Position numbers and translations under genes: made by a program
Origin: Cryptomeria japonica
Lineage: Eukaryota > Streptophyta > Pinopsida > Cupressales > Cupressaceae
DNA: 64,000 bases
NCBI RefSeq assembly: GCF_030272615.1
Contig: NC_081412.1
Location: 685,836,583-685,900,582, forward strand
Direction of reading: 5' to 3'
The notes under the pieces: model-generated
Database searches by the model: none
Seen by the model: the letters and a program-made list of their open reading frames with translations, nothing else
Told to the model about the DNA's origin: nothing
Shown here: positions 56,265 through 64,000 of the stretch, piece after piece
Layout: each line of letters begins with the position of its first letter
How positions within the stretch are numbered: the first letter of the stretch is position 1

Positions 56265-57267
56265 TGTAACTAGGAAAATGGGAAAACACATCAAAGCCTA
56301 GAGTTATGCAACCACGAAACACAAGAAGCTATGAAATTGATCCTAATACAATCAATAGAGCTATGCAGACAAGATAATCGAACTAAATGCAAACTATTAC
56401 AAAATATAGATATATCCTCTACATTTCTCCATCGTTTCTCTTTCTCCTTCAAATGTGTTGCGACTATCACCTACAAGGTTGCAAGTGTGATGGAAGCAAG
56501 ATTGCAAAGCAAAAATGATAGCGTAAGGATATTCAAGATGTGGTTGAAAATCAATGAGAAAAGGGCTCAATTTATAGAAAAAATGAGATTGATTGGATGG
56601 TTAATATTGATTTGAGATTGAAAGTAATCAATGGACGAGATTAAATGAGATGACTTGTTAAGTGAGGATAAAAAGGAAATTGCATTTCCAATGTTGAGGA
56701 AGAAATAGAAATGAAAAGAGATAAGTGAAAATGAATATTGGTTCATTTTCCTCAAAATATGCCAAAATGAAATAGAGGGAAAAGGCTAGTGGATAATTAG
56801 CAAGTTGAAGAGATAAGGGATATAGAAATTAGAAAGTGGAAAAGATAAGTGGGGTCATAAATATATAAATAAAGTTTATTTATTTCACCCACACATAGTA
56901 ATTAAATCAATTAAAAATTTATTTAATTAGAATAATTTAGAGAAAGGGGATTAAATAATTAATCATGGAAGAATAATTAGCTTAGAATAAAAGGATTAAA
57001 TAATTAAATGAATTATTTAATCAAAGAGGAATATTTAGGATTAGTCGATTAAGATCAAGATTAATTGATTAAAAAGAGATAATGATTAATATTAATTAAA
57101 TAATGAAGATTATTTAATTAATGGTTTAGAAGAACAATAATAAACAATTAATAGAAAACTAGAAGAAGAATATTAGTACTAATTAAAAAATGAAAATTAT
57201 TTAATCAATTTAGATGAAAAAGGTTAGTGAAAAGTGTCGTTGAAGACGACAATTTTTAGTGTCTACA
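56265..57267 (-). repeat. E3 5' LTR
   Basis: About 1003 bp, TGTAACTAGG to AGTGTCTACA. The partner LTR is outside the window. A minus-strand TATAAATTGAGCCC lies at 56563-56576, like E1. The distal third is rich in ATTAATTAAAT. The ends are inferred from the primer site, the terminal TG/CA and similarity of the terminal CTACA to E1. Confidence 0.75.
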
Positions 57268-58037
57268 CATAATATCATTACTTGCAGACTGCAACACCAT
57301 TTGATAATTGAAATGAGACACAACACATACATTGTAAACATGTCATCCAAGTTGCAACACTGGAAACATTAATGCAAAGAAATGTAGAGCATTTTTTGGA
57401 TCACTTCTGACAGAGAACATGACTATCAACCAACAACAATTACTAACTATATTAGCTGTAACACCAAGGACCTAAAAAGATAGGAGTGCAATGTCCACAA
57501 AGCATAAACATTATATCCAAGTCCACACTGACCATATCTACAAATGCAGAGGAATGTGGAGAATTCTTTTGGGCACACATCAATACAATATAATTCTTAT
57601 ACCAACTTGCTCCATCAGGCTTCCAAGGACCAAATTGTACCAGAAACAACACCTTCTCATTCAATACATCATCTTCATTATATTTTTAGGCATCTATATT
57701 CATCTTAATATCTTAATCTATTTGAACATCAACATATCATCATTGCCATCAACATTATCAACAGTGTTAATACAACCAACTCAGTGCAAACATTAGACAC
57801 CTAGGAGGTGGACATCCACAAACCAACTACAACCGATATCCATTTGTTCCTCTCATCGTCTCTTCCTCAATGATCTACTCAACTATACATACATATATTC
57901 ATGTCAAACACAAAACTTCTACCAACTGTACTCTACTCAACCAATCATCATATCATCGATGATCTCAACAATCAAGGACAACATGCATTATCAGACATCA
58001 AGTTGACATCAATGACAACACATGTTTCCAATAATAC
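57268..58037. other. Flanking DNA outside E3, nothing recognised
   Basis: Moderately AT-rich and unrepeated within the window. The short plus-strand frame 57491-57796 has no recognisable domain. CATAA at 57268-57272 is the candidate E3 target copy. Confidence 0.5.
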
Positions 58038-60400
58038 CAATGTTAGGTGGAGATATAAAAGTATCACCTAGCATTATCTTCACAACATGCAACACCACCA
58101 TTGAATCAGTCCTAAACACCTTGTTTGGTTTGAGATTCTACACTCTCCCCATGAAAGTGATATGGCTTTTCTTTGCCTAAAGACAAATTGTTGTATCCAT
58201 GTTGACTACTATGAAATAAGGTCCAAACCCCCAATCTATAACTTTACTCCTCTCATTACTAGATAGTGGTGCAAACTCATAATTTTCATGACTATTAAAT
58301 ACACAACATACAAGAACGACAACATGCAAGAATGCCATTGAATCTAGTCCTAAACGCCTTGTTTAGTTTGAGCTTTGATACTCTCCCATGAAAGTGATAT
58401 GACTTTTCTTTGTCTAAAGGAAAAATTTTGTATCCATGTCGACTACTATAGAATAAGGTAAAAACCCTTATTCTACAACTTTATGCCTCTCATTACCAAA
58501 TAAGGGTGTAGACTCATAATTTTCTTGACTATTAAGTACAAGATAAAAAATCTAATGTATGATGAAATTCAAGTCAAAGTATGAAATAATAAAATTTAAA
58601 CCAACGAATAGAGCAATGGTGGGAGATCAAGGGCTATATATCCTACCACACATTAGTTGACTTTGCAATAATTAGGTCTCTATCTATTTTGATTGTCTTG
58701 TTAGCCACACCATTATCATTGCAATAAATGTGCCCCACATTGAGGTTTTCAATAGTGTCCAAAGCTTGCCCACACTTATTAAATACATTATTAGTTCCTC
58801 CCAAAGGCAGGATTAATTATGCATCCATTAGATGCAATTTAGTTTTTTAGTTGACCAATAGCACAAGAGAATTAAAAAAAGGTTATGTGCAGTTCTATAG
58901 TTCTAATATTTGTACATATTTTAATGATTTAAAAACAAACTTCTTTATTTTCCTATTGCCTTGTTTTCCTAACGGTTATTACAAAATTTTTAGAAAAGAA
59001 ACTTATGTTTTTAGTTGACTAATAGCATAAAAGAATTAAAAAAAGGTGGTGTGCAATAAAAAATATAAGAAGATATGCATAAATCTTATCTTCTTGGATA
59101 CAACAAAAACACTAATCTAGAAAAATCTCATTTTATTCAATGCAAGCAAGTACACATGTAGATAGACCCAATCGAATTCACACATATGTTTAACAATGTT
59201 GACAAATGTAGACAAAACTAATCACATTCAATACACAATATAAGTCATATATTTTGACCTTATTGTATGTGTATCGTATACTCTACTAAAAGCATATATA
59301 ATGTCAACAAATTTGAAAGATATTGCTAGATATTCTATTAAATATGAGTATGATTGAAGTGATATTAAAATCATATATGTTTCGTGATTTTTTAATTACT
59401 TTTCATGCATTTAGTTTCTTGACTCAAATGTCAACAATATTAAATGCTTGAATAACATTAGTTTATCAGTATTGGTTACTATGCATCCATTGAATACAAT
59501 TTAGTTTTTCAATAGACTAATAGTATGATAGAATTAAAAAAGGTGATGTGCAAATCTATAGTTCTAAAATTTGGACATATTTTAATGATTTTAAAAAAAC
59601 ACTTACTTCTTTTCCTATTGGCTTTTTTTCTAACTGTCATTGCAAAATTTATTTAATTATTCCTTTCTTTGAAGAAATTAATATTTTCAATTTTCTTGCA
59701 TTTATTTTATTCTTTTTCTATTAAATCTTAAATATAATCCAAATCATTAATACACCCAACTCTTAAAGGACCTAGATTGCCGTTTATTACACCATCAAAG
59801 TTCATCTTGTAGTTGAAGGACATTTGGTTTAATGAAAACGTCTATATAGTAGGCATCTAAATGGTGTTGAGTTAAAATCTTCTACAATATGAGAACAAAT
59901 AAAAATTTATCTTGTGTCATTCCTTCTTCGAATGGATCTACCTTATCTCTACCTTATGATCACAAGTAGAGATAACCTTAGCTTCCCATGAATGAATAAA
60001 TTTCTTATTATTAATATATCATATCACCTATTATTATCATCACACATGATTTACTTTCTCTTTTCATAATCTTCATTAATCAAATTTTTTACTTCGTTAT
60101 CCCTTTAATTTCATTATATGCTCTTTTATTTGAAATTTCCTTTAAGTATATGATCATCTTTTATACTTCATTGAAACCCCTTTTATTTCCTCAATATGTT
60201 CTTTCATTTGAAATTTTCTTTAAATATATGATCTTCTATTTCAAATATCATTTACCCTCCTTTATTTTTTTATTAACTTTTTTAACATGATCTTTAATTT
60301 CTAATATTCTTAGCCTCCTTCATTTTTCATTATTTATATTTATTTTTGGAGTTTCTTTTGTCAATATTTATACACCTTCATGTAATACATACATACATGT
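58038..60400. repeat. Unit A of a diverged direct duplication
   Basis: 58038-58760 and 59745-60400 match 62553-63065 and 63205-63890 in the same order, for example AAAGTATGAAATAATARAAT and GTAGAGATAACCTTAG. A partial extra copy of the start lies at 58316-58510. About 0.9 kb (58800-59740) is peculiar to unit A. No coding is recognised; it may be an unclassified repeat. Confidence 0.8.
58821..59655. repeat. Short direct repeats inside unit A
   Basis: A segment of about 170 bp starting GCATCCATT at 58821 and containing GAATTAAAAAAAGG recurs at 59483, with a partial copy near 59007. The first and last frame a 0.6-kb AT-rich segment. No terminal inverted repeats are evident. Confidence 0.7.

Positions 60401-60402
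<2 letters not shown>

Positions 60403-60449
<47 letters not shown>
60403..60449. repeat. (CA)n microsatellite
   Basis: An uninterrupted AC run of about 23 units, at the end of unit A. Confidence 0.95.
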
Positions 60450-60455
<6 letters not shown>

Positions 60456-60720
60456 CATATATGTCATTATATATTATAGATATAAAAATGTATATTTTAT
60501 ATAACACTTTGTATATATATACATGTCATTATATATATGTCACTTTGTATATATAAATATTTATGTCATATTATATATGTCACTTTATATATATAGGGCA
60601 TATAAAATGATGACATATATGTATATTTCATTTTGTATATATTATGACATATATAAAAATATTTATGTCATATTATATATATGTCACTTTGTGTGTGTAT
60701 ATGACACATATATGCAAAAA
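60450..60720. repeat. TA-rich minisatellite with ATGTCACTTTGTATATATA units
   Basis: Imperfect units combining ATATATGTCA, CACTTTGTATATATA and AAATATTTATGTCATAT recur four to five times. The plus-strand ORF 60523-60741 is an artefact of the repeat. Confidence 0.85.
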
Positions 60721-62552
60721 ATATTTATATTAGAAGTATGAGAACGACATGAAATTATACCCAACCCCTTAGGGAGAGGTACAAGCCAATCATTATTTGG
60801 TGATTCCCTATCATCCTCCAACATCTCTTGAAGCTTCCATCATGGTGAATAAGTGTTTATCAAAGCTTGATCTTTGTTGATTTATCCTTAAATTTGCAGA
60901 TCTGGAACTTCGCATAAGGTAGGGCTTTCACATCATAATGATATTATAAAGTTGCACCTTCGATTGATACCACAAATGAGGAAATCAACTTGCTTATATA
61001 TGAAATCCTAACTTTAAATTGATAAAATTGACTTAGAATTAAATTATTTTTTCACATTGAAGATAGTTTCAAAAATGGCAAGACTAGCATATTATCGTCT
61101 CAAAATTTTGACCAAAAGGCATTGGACATTGTTCGCCGATTGTCAATGTTTGGACAAAATAGGCCTAAATTTTTAGGGTTGTGAGATAATAGGATCTTGA
61201 TTCCAAAACTATAATGTATATGAAAAGTTATAATATCTAAGATGGGGAAAAGTTGTTTTGAAGTTTTAAATATGATAAGACATAATGAATTAAAATGGTA
61301 AAAGCTAAAGGGCACACCCAAAATCAAGGGCCTAAATAAGAGTGTGATGAGACTTAAATTAAGAAAGGAATAATGTTCTTGAATGAATCATTAATTAAAT
61401 GCATAGAAAGGTCCTATGATGCATAGAAGGATGAGGCACACTAAAATGAGTACTAAGAGAGTGTGAAATTGGACACCCTAATCAAAGGTGTACAATTAAT
61501 GACACTACAAGAAACAACAAAGCAAAGGTGTTGACCCTTTCAACAAAACAATCAGAAGGCAGCTTAAGCAAGCTATTGACAGCACATTAACAATATTTTA
61601 ACAGTAAATCAGTCACCAATATCATAAACAATCTATATAATAATAAACCAACAACAATAAATTTTTTAAGTTTGTGAAACTGAATGACCAAAAGACTCAA
61701 AAAACAACAACCATGGGCTAAGTAAAGATGCCACCCTAGTCCTCAGTAAGAAACTTAAACAAATCCTTGTAAATTATGTCCTTGTTTATGTTGATTAATA
61801 ACATAATATTCTATTTTTTAACAATAATTAGTAATTTGGATTACATTTCATTGTTTACAACTATTACAATTTTATTATTTAATAACTATACATTTCATTT
61901 ATATGTATTATTTTAAATTTTAAATCATAATTATTCTTTTAACAAATAATTATATATGTACAATAGGTATTTTATTTTATAATTGCAACTTATAAATTTC
62001 TTGCCACTTTTTTTTTTGGGGTTAATCAATGAAACTAGCTTTAAGGAGCCATACCCTTATATATTGATTTCAAATTTCAAAGTTTCTATGATTTGGTTGC
62101 TCCACAAGAGGGTCGTTTTATTACCAAAACTAATAGTTAAAGTATTGGACTACTAATAGTATACAAAATAAGACATAACTACCATATTACATTCTAGTTC
62201 TATTCTTAAAATTGAAGAGTTTCTTTAACTTTCTCTACCCCACCATCTTCACAATCCACACTCTTAGACATCAGAGTAAAAGACCGTACTATTTTAGACA
62301 CCAACTACAATTTTCAAAAAAATGATATCCTAATAATAGATAGTCTCATCTTCTCCCAATACTCAAATTATAAAGAATACCCATGACCCATAAAAATGTA
62401 AATTGGTTTGTGACCAATTTTATAGCCCTCCTCTACATATCTTTTTACCACCACACCACTTAACTTGCATAAACATTTACCTCTTTTGATTACCCTACAT
62501 ATAAGAGCACCATTACTAACATAAAATATATATCCATGTTTATGTTTACTTG
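60721..62552. other. Intervening AT-rich DNA, nothing recognised
   Basis: No supported gene, RNA or element end. The frames at 61100-61327 and 62368-62559 lack any recognisable domain. Confidence 0.5.
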
Positions 62553-63890
62553 ATACCAATGTGAGGTGGAGAGAAAAGTGTGACCTAGCACTAGCTTCAC
62601 ATCATGCAACACCACTATTGAATTAGTCCTAAACACCTAAAACACCTTGTTTAGTCTAGCTTTGACACTATCACCATGAAAGTGATACATATGGCTTTTC
62701 TGTGCCTAAAGGCAAATTGTTGCATCCATGTCGATATGGAATATGATCAAAACCCCCAGGGTATAACTTTATACCTTGATTGGTAGTTAAGGGTGCAACT
62801 CAAAATTTTCTAAACTATTAAAAACAAGTGAAATCATCTCATGGATGATGGAATTCGAATCAAAGTATGAAATAATAGAATATTTTAAACCAACGAAGAG
62901 AGCAAAAGGATAGGAGATCGAGAGCTATATTATATATATATATACCTTACCACACATTAGTTAATAACTAGACAATAATTTGATTTTTATTCAATTTCAA
63001 TTGCCTCATTTAGCATTGCAATAAACGTGTCCCACGTTCAAGTTTTCAGTAGTGTCCAAAGCCTGCTGACTTCGGAGATAATTTATGGTTATGAGCGATT
63101 TTCAATATGCAATTTCTTAACTTTCAAATTTCTCCATATTGGAAATCTGCTCTATTGTTTGCTGATTATCAATTGTTGAAATCGCTATCTTTTTGTCGTA
63201 TCTTATAATACATCCAATCTTAAAAGGACCTAGATTGTCTTTTATCACATTATCAAAGTTTATTTCGTGGTTCAAAGAGATTTAGTTTCTAAATGACATT
63301 TAGTTCAAATCTTCTACAATACGAAAAAAATAATTCGTCTTATGTCATTTCTTCTTTTGGGTGATCTACCTTCTCTCTACCTTACAAAAGACATTTGGTT
63401 TAATGGCATGGTAGACATCTAAATGTTGTTGAGTTCAAATCTTCTACAATACAAAAAAAAATAACAATTCATCTTGTACCATTCCTTCTTCAAAGTGATC
63501 TACCTTATCTCTACCTTATGATCACATGTAGAGATAACCTTAGTTTCCCATGAATGAAGAAGTTTCTTATTATTAGCATATCATATCACCCAGTGTTATC
63601 ATCACAAATCATTTACATTCTCTTTTCACAATCTTCATTAATCAAATTTTTTATATCTTCAACTTTTTTACTTCACTACCTCCTCAATATGTTCTTTTAT
63701 TTGAATTTTCCTTTAAATACATGATCTTCTACTTCAAATATCATTAACCCTGCTATGTTTTTTTTGTTTTTTCTTAACTTTTTAATATGATCTTTTATTT
63801 CCAATATTCTTAACCCTCTTCATTTAACTATTTTTATTTATTTTTGGAGTTTCTTTTATAAAAACTTGATACACCTTCGTGTAACACATA
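62553..63890. repeat. Unit B of the diverged direct duplication
   Basis: Collinear with unit A at 58038-60400 but without the 0.9-kb segment. It contains a local duplication of about 115 bp (63290-63365 and 63400-63490; GTTCAAATCTTCTACAATAC occurs twice). Confidence 0.8.
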
Positions 63891-63960
63891 CATACATACA
63901 TACATACATACATACATACATACATACATACATACATACATACATGCATGCATACATACA
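63880..63960. repeat. (CATA)n microsatellite
   Basis: About 17 to 18 CATA units with two CATG variants, at the end of unit B. Unit A ends in a related CATACATACATG then a CA run. Confidence 0.95.
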
Positions 63961-64000
63961 TATGTGTATATGCATATACATACATAAATACACACATACA

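Larger units (their letters stand above)
1..57267 (-). mobile_element. E3: outermost Tat-like Ty3/gypsy element, 3' part beyond the left edge
   Basis: Discontinuous. The 5' LTR is 56265-57267 and the primer binding site 56244-56259. The leader continues as 56155-56264, 33478-33994 and 1-4549, split by E2 (33995-56154) and E5 (4555-33472). Removing both insertions, each with its target duplication, rejoins one leader of TGCATGCA-bearing repeats that runs into a degenerate P/Q-rich coding zone. No protease or polymerase of this element is visible, so those would lie left of base 1 or be absent. Assignment to a Tat-like group rests on the primer site, which resembles that of E1, and on LTR layout. 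The single LTR means its ends are inferred, not confirmed by a second copy. Confidence 0.7.

Noticed and set aside
60523-60741. Plus-strand 72-aa Tyr/Ile-rich ORF
   Set aside because: It translates a TA-rich minisatellite.
63880-63960. Regularly spaced short repeats, possible CRISPR-like array
   Set aside because: This is a simple CATA microsatellite without spacers, in plant DNA.

Overview
This window is plant nuclear DNA and consists almost entirely of nested, decayed LTR retrotransposons. I find no intact host gene, tRNA, rRNA or CRISPR array. The Ty3/gypsy Tat-lineage pol with a second RNase H domain, the chromodomain integrase, the copia element primed by initiator tRNA-Met, the plant L1-type LINE and the plant mobile domain (PMD) ORF all point to a land plant. 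The AT-rich, gene-poor, deeply nested layout suits a very large genome such as a conifer, but the species cannot be fixed from the sequence.

All retroelement coding runs on the minus strand, so each 5' LTR lies on the right. Layers from outside in: (1) E3, a Tat-like gypsy element whose 5' LTR is 56265-57267. Its leader and a degenerate P/Q-rich coding zone survive as 56155-56264, 33478-33994 and 1-4549, and the rest lies off the left edge. (2) Two independent insertions into the E3 leader: E5, a Ty1/copia element (4555-33472, target duplication GATAT), and E2, a large Tat gypsy element (33995-56154, near-duplication ATTAG/TTTAG). (3) Two insertions into E5: E1, a complete 15.2-kb Tat element in its 3' LTR (4900-20149, CCTTA/CCTTA), and E4, a chromovirus in its reverse transcriptase (21259-28761, GAATT/GAATT). 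(4) A probable solo LTR in a TA run inside the 5' LTR of E4 (27044-28269).

The autonomous gypsy elements keep the order gag, protease, reverse transcriptase, RNase H, integrase, and E5 keeps the copia order with integrase before reverse transcriptase. All are broken by stops, frameshifts, insertions or catalytic substitutions. E1 and E2 both carry a G-patch motif between protease and reverse transcriptase. E2 also carries an antisense PMD ORF downstream of integrase, with its own TATA-like box and a splice-acceptor-like site. A 1644-bp part of that ORF region is directly duplicated around a segment holding a 5'-truncated LINE, and the LINE has an unidentified ORF between its RNase H domain and its poly(A) tail.

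The leaders of E1, E2 and E3 each hold a cluster of a different 8-bp palindrome (TAGCGCTA, TCGTACGA and TGCATGCA), and E2 has a second cluster upstream of its antisense ORF. This recurring organisation is the most unusual unexplained signal here. From 57268 to 64000 the DNA is AT-rich and non-coding as far as I can see, with a diverged direct duplication and several microsatellites.
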